Shown: positions 1 through 8,741 of the stretch, one piece after another
Numbering within the stretch: the stretch's first letter is position 1
Layout: the number at the start of each line of letters is the position of its first letter
Source: JAPOXR01 sp964291445
GTDB lineage: Bacteria > Pseudomonadota > Alphaproteobacteria > Rhodobacterales > Rhodobacteraceae
Direction: 5' to 3'
Assembly: GCA_964291445.2 (NCBI GenBank)
Contig: OZ219864.1
Coordinates: 620,001 to 684,000 of the forward strand
Length of the DNA stretch: 64,000 bases
Position numbers and translations under genes: made by a program
The notes under the pieces: model-generated
The model's input: only the letters and a program-made list of their open reading frames with translations
The model's database searches: none
Told to the model about the DNA's origin: nothing

Positions 1-626
1 AGGTAGCCGGGTGGCTCCGGGATCACGTAGGCACCGCAGATCTCCCGCTGCCGGCCATCGATGGTCGAGACGATCTGCACCGAGTCCCGGCCGATTACTG
101 TCTCGAACCGGGCCCGGTTCGGGCTTCCCGCCGCCTCGAGCTGGTAATTGACCAGCCAGATGCAGAGCTGGTTGCGATAGACCGTCTTCAGGATCTCCCC
201 GTCGAACCTTGCCGAGCCTGCCGCAATCGGCAATTCCCCGGAGACCAGCATCTTCGAGCCCCGCCCCCACAGCTCGGACGCCATGATGGTCGAGCCCCTG
301 ACAATCCATGCCACGCCGGCCTGGATCGAATTGTAGCCGCCCAGCCCCGGAACCGGGACCAGCAGCACCACCGCGAACAGCACCCGCAACGGCGCCCAGA
401 GCGACGACCACCTTCGCCCGAGAATCTCGCCTTCATGTGCCGATTGCAGGAGACCCACCACCAGGTTCCAGGCAAACAGCAACCCGCCGAGGGTCAGCAC
501 CGCGGCATTGAGATAGCCGGCAACGACCGAGACCAGGGTGGTCTCGACCGACCCGGTTGGCGACGGAAAGAGCCGACCGAAGATCCGGGCACCAGGAATG
601 CGCGGGCCGCCAGCGACGGCCCGCAC
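1..626 (-). CDS. DotA/TraY family type IVB secretion protein, 5' part (cut by window edge)
   Basis: Translation of the minus strand from a GTG at 626 is open to the window edge (about 208 codons). It carries a membrane segment near residues 25-45 and then the DotA/TraY signature: a GEILGRRWSSLWAPLR stretch followed by a hydrophobic segment (VLFAVVLLVPVPG) and GGYNSIQ...W. DotA/TraY proteins are polytopic inner-membrane components of type IVB (Dot/Icm or IncI conjugation) secretion systems. The start is uncertain: GTG 626 lies 11 nt past the stop of the upstream binding-protein gene and no clear Shine-Dalgarno is visible. The remaining several hundred residues and any other secretion genes lie outside the window. 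Family call is firm from the motif; whether the system is intact cannot be judged here. Confidence 0.72.
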   Translation of the reverse strand, partial: MRAVAGGPRIPGARIFGRLFPSPTGSVETTLVSVVAGYLNAAVLTLGGLLFAWNLVVGLLQSAHEGEILGRRWSSLWAPLRVLFAVVLLVPVPGLGGYNSIQAGVAWIVRGSTIMASELWGRGSKMLVSGELPIAAGSARFDGEILKTVYRNQLCIWLVNYQLEAAGSPNRARFETVIGRDSVQIVSTIDGRQREICGAYVIPEPPGY

Positions 627-636
627 CGGTCTCGTC

Positions 637-1983
637 TCAGCGAACGATCAGGTCGTCACCGATCGTTGCCCGCATCTGTGCCTCAACCTCGGCCACCGCC
701 TCCTCCGGGGTCTGCACGCCGGTCCAGGCGGCTTCAAGCCCGCGGAACATGGCTTCCGAGAAGGCGCCGTATTGCAGGTGGTTCGGCTGCGAGTTTGCCG
801 AGCCCAGCAGCACCTCCGTTGCCTCGGATGCCCAGCGATTGCCGCGGTAGAGATCGACATCCGCCTGCGCCCTGGCCACGGCGAGGTGGTTCGACTGGAT
901 CGCATGCAGGGTGTTGAGCCGCGGCTCGGTGGCGATGGCGATCAGCTGCGCCGCGATCTCCTCGACCCGGTCATCCTCCTGGTTCATGACCAGGTAGACC
1001 AGCGGGTGGGTGATGGTGTTGGCGCGCCCGGCCTCGTTGCCGGCCGGGATCAGCGAGAACTGGATGGTGTTCCAGAAATCGTCATTGCCCTCCCGCGCGT
1101 AGCGGCCGAAATGCCAGGTTCCGCCATGCCAGAAGCCGGCGCGGCCGTTGGCGACCTCGTTGTACCACTGGTTCCATTCGGTGCCGATATGGTTGCGGCG
1201 GGTCACCCCCGCCTCCACGGCATCGACGAAGAACTGGTAGAACGCGGTCATGGCTGCCTTGTCGAGCAGCAGCTTGCCGCTGTCAGCATCGACGAGCTCG
1301 CCGCCGAAGGACTGGTAGAACTGCGCGTAGTCGGGACCGTTGGAGACCCGGGGATAGAAGCCGTAGCCGGACTCGACCAGCCCCATCTCGACGGCCCTGG
1401 TGGCGTCTTCCAGCACGTTGGCCAGCGTATACTCGCCGCTGGCAACCCTGGCCGGCAGCGAATCGATGTCGTCCTCGCTGTAGCCGAGTCCGCTCAGCGT
1501 TTCGCGCCAGAAGAAGAACGGGCGCGATTCGGCGTCCTGCGGGATGCCCCACTGGACTCCGGCATAGGCGGCAATCTCCATGAGGTTCGGATAGACGTTG
1601 CTCAACGGCCAGGCATCGAGATCGACATAATCCTCGACCGCCACGATGTAGCCGGCCTGGCTCCATGGCGCGATGTCCAGATGCGAGGTGACGACGATGC
1701 TGGCGGCGGTGCCGGCCTCGGCGCCGAGCGTCACCCCCTGTTTGAACTCGTCCCAGCCGGAGAAGTCGCGCCTGCCGTCAACGGTGATGTTCAGCTCCTC
1801 GCCGAGGATGGACGCCTCGCGCTCGAGAATGTCGGCGGCCATCTCGATGGCCTCGATGCGGTAGCTGTCGCTGTCATTGGAGCCGCCAGCCCACACCGTG
1901 ATGTTGATGTCTTCGGCCAGGGCCGGGACGGCAAGACCGCCCAGCATGCCGATCAATGCAGAGGTCCGGATAAGTGATGTCAT
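637..1983 (-). CDS. ABC transporter sugar-binding protein (family 1, CUT1-like)
   Basis: This encodes a 448-residue extracellular solute-binding protein. A signal peptide (MTSLIRTSALIGML... ending PALA) is followed by ITVWAGGSNDSDSYR, typical of family 1 carbohydrate-binding proteins; length fits the family. Start ATG 1983 is preceded by a strong AGGAGG; a longer frame from 2148 has no such support. The protein most resembles inositol-phosphate or other polyol-type binding proteins (Trp/Phe-rich pocket, HGGTWHFGRY near residue 280), but that substrate is inference. No matching CUT1 permeases or ATPase are adjacent: upstream is a CUT2 permease and downstream a DotA/TraY gene, so it looks like an orphan or a rearranged cluster. 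Confidence 0.85.
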   Translation of the reverse strand: MTSLIRTSALIGMLGGLAVPALAEDINITVWAGGSNDSDSYRIEAIEMAADILEREASILGEELNITVDGRRDFSGWDEFKQGVTLGAEAGTAASIVVTSHLDIAPWSQAGYIVAVEDYVDLDAWPLSNVYPNLMEIAAYAGVQWGIPQDAESRPFFFWRETLSGLGYSEDDIDSLPARVASGEYTLANVLEDATRAVEMGLVESGYGFYPRVSNGPDYAQFYQSFGGELVDADSGKLLLDKAAMTAFYQFFVDAVEAGVTRRNHIGTEWNQWYNEVANGRAGFWHGGTWHFGRYAREGNDDFWNTIQFSLIPAGNEAGRANTITHPLVYLVMNQEDDRVEEIAAQLIAIATEPRLNTLHAIQSNHLAVARAQADVDLYRGNRWASEATEVLLGSANSQPNHLQYGAFSEAMFRGLEAAWTGVQTPEEAVAEVEAQMRATIGDDLIVR

Positions 1984-2007
1984 GAGAGTGTTCCTCCTTG
2001 TGGCACA

Positions 2008-2034
2008 TGCATCATGTTGTTGCACACGTGTGCA
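2008..2034 (-). promoter_or_regulatory. Two palindromes upstream of the sugar-binding protein gene
   Basis: A perfect 14-bp palindrome with a CG centre (TGCACACGTGTGCA, 2021-2034) lies next to a second one (ACATGCATCATGT, 2006-2018, arms ACATG/CATGT). Both sit 25-50 nt upstream of the ATG at 1983. A CG-centred palindrome is typical of LacI-family operators. No promoter box is clear. Confidence 0.4.
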
Positions 2035-2192
2035 GAACAGATAGCAGAAAACCCCTGGCCGGGGAAGACGGTTGTGGGGGGTTTGGGGGGGCAGTTGTAG
2101 CCGCCTGGCCCGCCGGGTATCGGCAGTCTGGCAGACCGGCAAATACAATCACTCTTCATCCGCGAGGGCAGACCCTCTGGTCCTGGTCCCGA

Positions 2193-3164
2193 TCAATCGG
2201 TCAGTTTTCGCCGAATCACATCAAGCCCAACAGCCATTACCATGATGGTTCCAATCGCGATCTGCTGCCAGTTGGAATTCACGCCGATTACGACCAATCC
2301 GCTGGTGACCACTTGCAAGAGCAGGACCCCTACGATCCCGGCGGCAATGGTTCCGGATCCGCCGAACAGGCTGACGCCTCCGACAACAACCCCGGCAATC
2401 ACCAGCAATTCCCAGCCGCTTCCGATCGATGTCGGTGCGCTGGCGAGGTCGGCCATCACGAACATCCCCGCAGTGCACGCAAGTGCACCGACAGTTGCAA
2501 AGGCGCCGATCTTGTAGAGGTCTGTGTTGATTCCTACCAGTCGGGCGACCTCGCGGTTTCCGCCCGTGGCATACAGGTTGCGGCCCAGCACCGTTCGCCT
2601 GAGCACAAAATCGGCTGAACCCGCAATCACGAGAAATATCACGAAGCTCCAGCCTAGACCGAATATGATTTGCTCCCGGCCTAGCGCTCCCACTGGCCCT
2701 GGCAAGGGATAGACCGGAACCCCTCCTGTCACCACCTGAATCAGGCCCTGCCCAATGAACAGCATTCCAAGCGTTTGAATGAATGCCGGAACCCCGATCT
2801 TCACAACCACCAATCCGTTGATCAGGCCGGTCATCGCACCTGTCAGGACTCCAGCCATGATCGCCACCGGTACGGGCAGCGAAAGCAATGTCATCGCCTG
2901 CGCCGAGACAACCGCGCCGAGCCCGGCGACCGACCCGACTGACAGGTCGAACTCGCCTGCCACCAACAGTATGATCTGACCGACGGCGATGATGCCGATG
3001 AAGGAAACGACACGGAGCATCGCACGGATGTTTCGGTCCGAAAGAAAAGCAGGTTCAATGACAGTGAAAAGGATGACAAGTATCAACAACGCGCCGACAA
3101 CACCCAACTCGCTTGCCAATATCGAAGAACGAATCCGCAGTTTTCCGGTCAAGGATTTTAGCAT
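2193..3164 (-). CDS. ABC transporter permease, CUT2 (RbsC-like) family
   Basis: A 323-residue polytopic membrane protein with about eight hydrophobic segments. The family signature GEFDLSVGSVAGLGAVVSA (around residues 72-90) is the conserved motif of RbsC/XylH-type permeases. It would form the membrane channel for a monosaccharide or related ligand together with a periplasmic protein and a double ATPase. Those partners are not adjacent: a matching CUT2 binding protein and ATPase are encoded on the other strand at 5210-7812, 2 kb away across an IS110 scar and a DUF4160/DUF2442 pair. I infer that this permease belongs to that transporter. ATG 3164 has only a weak upstream purine stretch. Confidence 0.88.
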   Translation of the reverse strand: MLKSLTGKLRIRSSILASELGVVGALLILVILFTVIEPAFLSDRNIRAMLRVVSFIGIIAVGQIILLVAGEFDLSVGSVAGLGAVVSAQAMTLLSLPVPVAIMAGVLTGAMTGLINGLVVVKIGVPAFIQTLGMLFIGQGLIQVVTGGVPVYPLPGPVGALGREQIIFGLGWSFVIFLVIAGSADFVLRRTVLGRNLYATGGNREVARLVGINTDLYKIGAFATVGALACTAGMFVMADLASAPTSIGSGWELLVIAGVVVGGVSLFGGSGTIAAGIVGVLLLQVVTSGLVVIGVNSNWQQIAIGTIMVMAVGLDVIRRKLTD

Positions 3165-3621
3165 TGTCGCAATAGCACTTCACTCACTCTGAACGACCGT
3201 CCTGACTGAATGGTTGCACGCTCGGGGATGTATCTGCATTTCAATTGGGTAGCATTCCTTTCCGTGTAATTCCAATCCAAACAATAGTGATGGGTTACAC
3301 TCAGGACCATGCAAAAGTCGACATCCAATCCGGCCTTCGGCTCCGGAATGCAGCCGGGATCAGGCTGTCATGTCGGGTGAGTCGCTGGCGGGGACTGTTC
3401 CCGGCAACACCCGGCGCAATCATGTCCCGGGGCACGCGGCTCTGCCGCGCCGGCCAGGCGCCGGACCCGGGAGAGCAGGATCAGGTGAGTGAGCCGGGCG
3501 GCCGTCGGGTCATGACTTGCACTTCCGAAAGAACGATATTCTCACGGCGTTGCTTTTTCTTTGCGAGCAAAGCGGAGCCTACATTGGACAGAGCTGCCCA
3601 CGACCTCGCTTTGCCCCGTGT
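3165..3621. other. Non-coding stretch between CUT2 permease and IS110 scar
   Basis: 457 nt with no convincing gene on either strand. It should hold the promoter of the minus-strand permease. AT-richer sequence at 3236-3305 is the likeliest place, but no clear box is visible. The part next to 3621 may be more of the IS110-derived DNA. Confidence 0.4.
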
Positions 3622-3843
3622 TCAGGAGCTTGTGGACACGGCCCGCCGCATCTTTTGCACGCCCTTCGTCATCAGCGCCCAGGCTACGCGCGCCATCCGG
3701 TTGGCCATGGCAACCAGCCTCTTCGGCTTGCGGGCCAGCATGCGATCAAGCCATGACCCCTCAGGCACGCCGCGTCGGACAGACCAGCGGAGCGTTTTCA
3801 GGCTCTTTGACGTATCAATCCCCTGAACAAGTGTCCCCGTCAA
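3622..3843 (-). pseudogene. IS110-family transposase, C-terminal remnant
   Basis: The minus-strand translation (up to 73 residues) contains LARKPKRLVAMANRMARVAW followed by ALMTKG. This matches the conserved C-terminal end of IS110-family transposases (pattern R.P..V..A.ANKMAR.AWA...KG). The N-terminal DEDD catalytic domain and the rest of the gene are absent, so it is a dead scar of a past insertion between the split halves of the CUT2 transporter locus. Confidence 0.65.
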
Positions 3844-3861
3844 TCCTTCCCTTCCCTGCCT

Positions 3862-4296
3862 TCAGGCCGCGGAAAATGCTGAGCTACGCCGCTTGCGGGG
3901 TCGACCGCCCTTTGCACCATTCGCCCGCGCCGCTGCGGCCTTGGCAGGTGAAGTGGAACGTCCTGCCTGGCGCGCAAGAGCCCTGGTCATCCAGCTTCGG
4001 GTCCCGAACACGCCCGCCACCAAGGCCGGCACGTAGAGGTCGACGTCAAGCCTCGGCCAATGTAAATTGAAGCCGTGGCCTTCAACTTCAACAACCGACA
4101 AGTCGCCGGGTGCGGCATCGTGCAGTTCCTCGACCAGACTTGCCGGAAACATGTAGGTGCAGCCATTGACCAGGCTGAGGACCACCTGTCCTGTTTGCCG
4201 GTCGTAACTGGCAGCCGCAGCACGCGGTTCCGTTTCCAGCATTTCCTGCCCGCGGGTTTCTGCTTTCCTGAAGGCCGCCTCAGTCAGATTTTCCAT
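3862..4296 (-). CDS. DUF2442 domain protein, partner of DUF4160
   Basis: 144 residues. The central part (residues about 25-85) has the DUF2442 layout: a short beta-rich domain with YDRQTGQVVLSLVNGC, FPASLVEEL and HWPRLDVDLYVPAL. The tail is basic (GAKGGRPRKRRSS), as often seen in DNA-binding antitoxin-like members. ATG 4296 has GGGAG six nt upstream, inside the end of the preceding gene, and the two genes overlap by 17 nt, so they are translationally coupled. DUF4160/DUF2442 pairs are widespread on mobile DNA and are thought to behave as toxin-antitoxin modules; the roles here are inferred from context. Confidence 0.8.
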   Translation of the reverse strand: MENLTEAAFRKAETRGQEMLETEPRAAAASYDRQTGQVVLSLVNGCTYMFPASLVEELHDAAPGDLSVVEVEGHGFNLHWPRLDVDLYVPALVAGVFGTRSWMTRALARQAGRSTSPAKAAAARANGAKGGRPRKRRSSAFSAA

Positions 4297-4528
4297 GGAT
4301 ACGCTCCCATTCCATCAGGAACTCTTCGCGGTGCTCGGCCACTACCGCCATCAGCCGCCGCATGTCGAATCGCTTGATACCAACGACAGAGACAAGTTCA
4401 TGCTTGTTTGCAGTGCCGGTCAGATTGATCTTCGCCTGCCCAGGACCGGTAATGTGAATATGCGCCGGGTCATGGTCCGCCGTGTAAATCACGAACCGGA
4501 AGCCGTGGGCGCGGTGAATAACAACCAT
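4280..4528 (-). CDS. DUF4160 domain protein, possible toxin
   Basis: 82 residues from ATG 4528 (MVVIHRAHGFRFVIYTADH). The motif DPAHIHI followed by a short beta-strand and ...MRRLMAVVAEHREEFLMEWE is characteristic of DUF4160, whose usual length is 80-90 residues; a frame extending upstream to 4666 adds residues that do not fit the family. It is the first gene of a two-gene unit with the DUF2442 gene and overlaps it. No clean Shine-Dalgarno is visible; an AT-rich stretch just upstream (4529-4555) probably holds the promoter. Toxin role is inference. Confidence 0.78.
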   Translation of the reverse strand: MVVIHRAHGFRFVIYTADHDPAHIHITGPGQAKINLTGTANKHELVSVVGIKRFDMRRLMAVVAEHREEFLMEWERIHGKSD

Positions 4529-5209
4529 GCAGATATATAACCCAACAGTTAGGTTAACACAAGAGTTGGCTTTGCCCAGCACCTCCTGCGGCCGGGCGGC
4601 AAATTTCCGGCCCACCGGCGGTACGTCATCGAAGCGGCCGTCAAGCCTGATCAGCGAGATCGCCATGTTGGAGTTGGCCGCCAGTCTCTCGGGGATGTTG
4701 CCGACCTGTGCCCGGCAGTGATCCTTGTCATGGGCGGCGACACGGATGTCGTACAGGCGGCGCTCAATTTGCTGCCGAATGCTGCATGGATCCGCAGGAT
4801 CATCACCCCTGTCACAGGACTGATCCTGCCCGGGACTGCCTGGCCATCTGGCCAGGCGTGCCCGGAGATGCCCGGCAGGGCCATGATCCGTGGCTGATCA
4901 CGCATTGCCGCCGGATTCACCTGCGCGGCGGGTCCGGCAGGTGCCAGCGTCGCCTTAAACAAGACTCGGCCCTGGCCTGTCAGTCGGCAAAATTGACTTT
5001 TGGAGAGACCTGGTAGAAACTGTGTCTCGTTGCAAAATTTATTGATTGTGAGGGCACGGTTCGACATGCTGGAGTCGCAACTTTGTGTATGAAATTGACT
5101 GGGTTTGAACATGTTGGACCGGTCAGGCTTTGACGCGCAAACGACTTTGACGCGCAAACGAGTTGCTGAAACACCTTCGCAAGATACTAAAGGGAGGAGA
5201 AACGACGTC
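4529..5209. other. Intergenic region ahead of the CUT2 binding-protein gene
   Basis: About 680 nt without a recognisable gene. It contains a perfect hairpin (GCCTGGCC/GGCCAGGC around 4840-4859), a candidate promoter (TTGACT near 4994 with TAGAAA 15 nt downstream) and, close to the gene, the tandem 17-bp repeat listed separately. Open frames exist on both strands but none resembles a known family. Confidence 0.4.
5128..5161 (+). promoter_or_regulatory. Tandem 17-bp repeat, likely operator of the sugar ABC operon
   Basis: The 17-mer CTTTGACGCGCAAACGA occurs twice without a gap (5128-5144 and 5145-5161), ending 49 nt before the ATG at 5210. Each copy contains a dyad TTTG-N5-CAAA. Two identical dyads at 17-bp spacing next to a sugar transporter gene suggest a repressor site; the regulator is not in the window. 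Confidence 0.5.
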
Positions 5210-6169
5210 ATGAAATTTCTGAATAAGTTACTTGTGCCGACCGTGGTCGGCATAGCTTTGCTTGGTGGACCACAGGCCGCCCTGGCCGAAGGTGGTCCGC
5301 TACTCTGGGTTCAACCATTGCGCGATCATCCGGTGCACAAGATCATGCAGGCCGGGTTCCTTTCTGCCTGCACCAAAATGCAGCGCGAATGCGAGGTCGT
5401 CGGCAACCCTAGTGCCACAAACTGGGATATTCCCGGAACTTTGCCATTGGCGGAAGCGGCGCGAGCGCGGACTGAATTCGGCGCCGTACTGGTCTACGGA
5501 CCGGACCCGGCAATCTTTCCCTATATCACGAAGGTTGCAAGCGAAGGCTACCCGGTCGTGACATGGCATGTCATGCCACCCGAAGGTACTGTTGAAGGCC
5601 TCAAGGCCGTGACAGGACAGGACACACCGGCAGCCGGAGCAGCCGCCGCGGTTGCAATGGCAGAGCAAATGGGGGGATCGGGAATCGTTGCCCTGACACA
5701 AGGAAGCATTAACGAGGCCGAGAACGTCATGTCAGACGCCTTCCGTGCCAAGATGGCCGAATCCTATCCTGACATTTCAATTCTCAGCACCGAGATTGAA
5801 GGATTTGAACCTTCTGCCGCCCAGGCGAAGGCTGTCGCAATCCTGCAGGGAAATCCCGACGTGACCGCGGCCTTCTCGACGACCGGGAACGGGCCGCAAA
5901 CCTGGGCCCAGGCTGCGCGCGCGACCGACCGGGATTTGGTCATAATTGGCATGGACTACATTCGCCAAAACCTCGACTTGGTAAAAGCCGGGGATGTCTT
6001 TGGTCTGGTTGGACAGCCCCTCTATGAAGAAGGTGCGCGAGCTGCAGAACTCGCCGCCGACCTGGCGGACGGCAAGGACGTGCCCTACCGGAACCCACTT
6101 CCAGCGGCGATTGTCACGATCGACAATCTGGACCCCTATTACGACATACTGTCCCAGGCAGGTCAGTAA
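5210..6169 (+). CDS. CUT2-type periplasmic sugar-binding protein
   Basis: 319 residues. ATG 5210 has an excellent AGGGAGGAG 11 nt upstream and opens a signal peptide (MKFLNKLLVPTVVGIALLGG ... ALAEG); a longer frame from 5105 lacks both. The mature part has the periplasmic-binding fold of ribose/galactose-binding proteins: HPVHKIMQAGF near residue 40, repeated DPAIFPYITK / NPDVTAAFSTTGNG elements and a C-terminal VIIGMDYIRQNLDLVKAG. It should deliver a sugar or polyol to the CUT2 permease. It heads a plus-strand operon with the ATPase (77 nt downstream) and an SDR dehydrogenase. Confidence 0.88.
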   Translation: MKFLNKLLVPTVVGIALLGGPQAALAEGGPLLWVQPLRDHPVHKIMQAGFLSACTKMQRECEVVGNPSATNWDIPGTLPLAEAARARTEFGAVLVYGPDPAIFPYITKVASEGYPVVTWHVMPPEGTVEGLKAVTGQDTPAAGAAAAVAMAEQMGGSGIVALTQGSINEAENVMSDAFRAKMAESYPDISILSTEIEGFEPSAAQAKAVAILQGNPDVTAAFSTTGNGPQTWAQAARATDRDLVIIGMDYIRQNLDLVKAGDVFGLVGQPLYEEGARAAELAADLADGKDVPYRNPLPAAIVTIDNLDPYYDILSQAGQ

Positions 6170-6246
6170 CGTCGACAATTTGAATTCACGGTGGGGCGAC
6201 ACGAGGTTGCCCCACCGCCTCCCTTCGTGAAACTGCAAGACTGCGC

Positions 6247-7812
6247 ATGACCTCCCTTGAAGATCTGGCCCTCGAAGCGCGCGGGGTCAACAAGTCCTTC
6301 GGTGGCGTCGTCGCGCTCAAGGATGTTGATCTGGCGGTACGCGGTGGTGAGATTCACGCTCTTTTGGGCCAGAACGGAGCGGGAAAGTCCACGCTAATCA
6401 AGATCCTTAATGGCGTTATCTCCGCCAGCGAATTCAGCGGAGCTCTCGCAGTAGGTGGGGGCAATGTCCGGTTCGGGTCGCCGCGCGATGCGTCGGACAA
6501 CCGGATTGGTTACGTGCCGCAAGAAACAGAGGTATTCGAGCATCTTTCGGTTGCCGAGAACATATTCGCGGGAATGACCGGTGGTAGTCCGGGGGCACGC
6601 CTTGTCAGACGTAGAGAAATCGATCAGCGGAGCAACGAGATCCTGGCCGGTCTCGGCATAGAAGTCGATCCTGCAGTCTTGGCGGCCTCGCTGACATCGG
6701 CCGAAAAACACATGCTCATGATCGCCCGCACCCTGGCCCGCTCACCTCGCGTTCTGTTGCTTGACGAGCCTACCGCGGCCTTGTCAGCGAGTGAGGTAAA
6801 AGCGCTCTTCGCCGCACTCAGGCGGCTCAAGGCTGAAGGTGTCACCACTGTCTACATCACGCACCGTCTGCCAGAGGTAATGGTAATCTGTGACCGTGCG
6901 ACCGTGCTCCGCGATGGCAGCGTGGCAGCGGAATTCTCGCGTGACGAATTCGATGAGGACGCCTTTATTCTCGCAATGACCGGGCGAAAGGTCTCGCGTT
7001 TGTTTCCGGTTCATGAGGCACCGGTCGACGCCCGCCCGATGCTGGAGTTGAGGGATCTTGTCATTGGCACGGGAATCGGTGATTCCAGGCAGAATGAAGG
7101 CGTTGGGTTTTCGGTTGCCGCGGGTGAAATTCTGGGCCTCGCTGGACTCCTGGGATCCGGCCGAAGCGAGATTCTGCATGCAGTGTTTGGCAGTATGCCA
7201 GCAAAGGGAAGTGTACGGGTTGATGGAGTCCCCGTCACGATCCGGCGACCACGTGACGCACGTGACGCGGGCATCGCGTTGCTAACCGAAGAGCGTCGGC
7301 TCGACGGCCTGCTTTTCAACATTTCAGTCGGGCGCAATATAACGATCGGAAACCTTGACCCGCTGTCAAAGGCAGGGATTGTCAATCCTGCCCTTGAACG
7401 CAGTACAATTCGTGATGCTATGGCAGCGCTGAATGTGATGGCATCATCTCCCGCCGCCCCTGTTTCGAGCCTGTCTGGCGGCAACCAGCAGAAGCTGCTT
7501 TTTTCGCGGGCATTGCTGCGCAAGCCGAAAGTGCTGATGCTGGACGAGCCGACTAGGGGCGTGGATGCCGCGACGCGGCATGAAATCTACCTTCTCACCG
7601 TCGAACTTGCGCGGCAGGGGGCAGCACTGCTGATCGTCTCTTCCGAGTTGGAGGAGTTGGTCGGGCTCTGCGACCGTATCCTCACAATTTCGGATGGTCG
7701 GATCGTCGATGAGTTTTGCCGTGGCGAAGGCGGCGAAGACCGAATTCTGCGCGCCGTCGCAGAAGCACAAGGCCGGCGGTTCGAGGTGGTGAGTGGAGGG
7801 CCGGCAGCGTGA
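6247..7812 (+). CDS. CUT2-type sugar ABC transporter ATPase (RbsA/MglA-like, two domains)
   Basis: 521 residues with two ABC domains, as usual for this family (about 500). Domain 1 has Walker A GQNGAGKST (near residue 42) and Walker B LLLDEPTAAL. Domain 2 has the expected degenerate P-loop (GLLGSGRSE), signature LSGGNQQK and Walker B MLDEPTRGVD. It energises import of the ligand bound by the upstream periplasmic protein. Its stop codon overlaps the GTG start of the following SDR gene (GTGA), so transport and first oxidation step are co-expressed. The permease needed for a working complex is the minus-strand gene at 2193-3164. Confidence 0.92.
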   Translation: MTSLEDLALEARGVNKSFGGVVALKDVDLAVRGGEIHALLGQNGAGKSTLIKILNGVISASEFSGALAVGGGNVRFGSPRDASDNRIGYVPQETEVFEHLSVAENIFAGMTGGSPGARLVRRREIDQRSNEILAGLGIEVDPAVLAASLTSAEKHMLMIARTLARSPRVLLLDEPTAALSASEVKALFAALRRLKAEGVTTVYITHRLPEVMVICDRATVLRDGSVAAEFSRDEFDEDAFILAMTGRKVSRLFPVHEAPVDARPMLELRDLVIGTGIGDSRQNEGVGFSVAAGEILGLAGLLGSGRSEILHAVFGSMPAKGSVRVDGVPVTIRRPRDARDAGIALLTEERRLDGLLFNISVGRNITIGNLDPLSKAGIVNPALERSTIRDAMAALNVMASSPAAPVSSLSGGNQQKLLFSRALLRKPKVLMLDEPTRGVDAATRHEIYLLTVELARQGAALLIVSSELEELVGLCDRILTISDGRIVDEFCRGEGGEDRILRAVAEAQGRRFEVVSGGPAA

Positions 7813-8564
7813 CAGTTGAAGGTAAACGGGTGTTCGTGACCGGGGCGGCAACCGGAATCGGGAGTGCTACGGCAACCTGCCTGATCGGGCGCGGAGCAAG
7901 GGTGTTCGGTGCCGGACTTGATGCTGCAGACGGGCACGAATTGCAAACCACTCTTGGTGCCGGGTTCCGCTTTCGCCGAACCGATATCACATGTTCGACC
8001 GAAGTGAATGATGCCGTGTCGGAGGCGGTCGACCACCTTGGCGGGCTGGACGGGGTGGTCAACTGCGCCGGCATATATCCGACCGGTAGCCGCCTCGAAG
8101 AGCTAAGCGATGCCGATTGGGACCTCGCCGTCTCTGTCAATCTGGGTTCGGTGTTTCGGGTTTGCCGGGCATCCTTGCCCCATTTGAGGGCAGCGGGAGG
8201 TGGGTCAGTTGTAAACATCGCCTCGGTCCATGCCGAAGCGACTGTATCGGGTGTTCCGGCCTATGCCGCGACGAAAGCCGGTGTGGTCGGACTGTCGAGA
8301 CAGACCGCACTTGACTACGCGGTCGACATGATACGAGTAAATTCGCTGGTTGTGGGCGCGGTCGCGACCCGGATGGGGCTACGCGACTTGCCCGATGGCG
8401 ATCCGGAAGCGATCGGGCTATCCTTCGAGCGAAACAGGATCGCCCGCTTTGCTGAACCTGTGGAGATCGCCACCGCGATCGCATTCCTGCTGTCGGATGA
8501 TGCCTCATTCATCACCGGAAGTGCGTTGCGGGTTGATGGCGGGCTCCTGGCACGAATTTTTTAG
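7809..8564 (+). CDS. Short-chain dehydrogenase/reductase (SDR)
   Basis: 251 residues from GTG 7809, which overlaps the ATPase stop. All classical SDR hallmarks are present: TGAATGIG cofactor loop (residues 11-18), NCAG (about 80-83), the catalytic Ser in NIASVHA, and YAATK as the Tyr-x3-Lys pair, followed by a C-terminal RVDGGLLA segment. It is a soluble NAD(P)-dependent oxidoreductase. Its place behind a sugar ABC transporter and near a mutarotase and SMP-30 lactonase suggests a sugar or polyol dehydrogenase; the substrate is not known. Confidence 0.9.
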   Translation: MTVEGKRVFVTGAATGIGSATATCLIGRGARVFGAGLDAADGHELQTTLGAGFRFRRTDITCSTEVNDAVSEAVDHLGGLDGVVNCAGIYPTGSRLEELSDADWDLAVSVNLGSVFRVCRASLPHLRAAGGGSVVNIASVHAEATVSGVPAYAATKAGVVGLSRQTALDYAVDMIRVNSLVVGAVATRMGLRDLPDGDPEAIGLSFERNRIARFAEPVEIATAIAFLLSDDASFITGSALRVDGGLLARIF

Positions 8565-8741
8565 TCGGATCTTCAATTCAGAATTTTGGCAGCAGGCGTC
8601 TGAACTGAACCCGCGTGTGCTCGGGGTTTCCTGCAAGCCGCAACATGCGGTGGCCCTGTTGCCAGTGAATTGTGTTCTGGAGCGGGTTATTCAACGACCG
8701 CGAAGGGGATGTCCCGACCAATGTTGCATGGCAAGGGACGT

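Noticed and set aside
538..1977. 479-codon plus-strand frame
   Set aside because: Antisense to the well-supported sugar-binding protein with signal peptide and strong ribosome-binding site; composition is not protein-like.
4651..5253. Minus-strand frame of 200 codons in the CUT2 upstream region
   Set aside because: It runs across the tandem operator and the start of the binding-protein gene and shows no family; the region is treated as regulatory.
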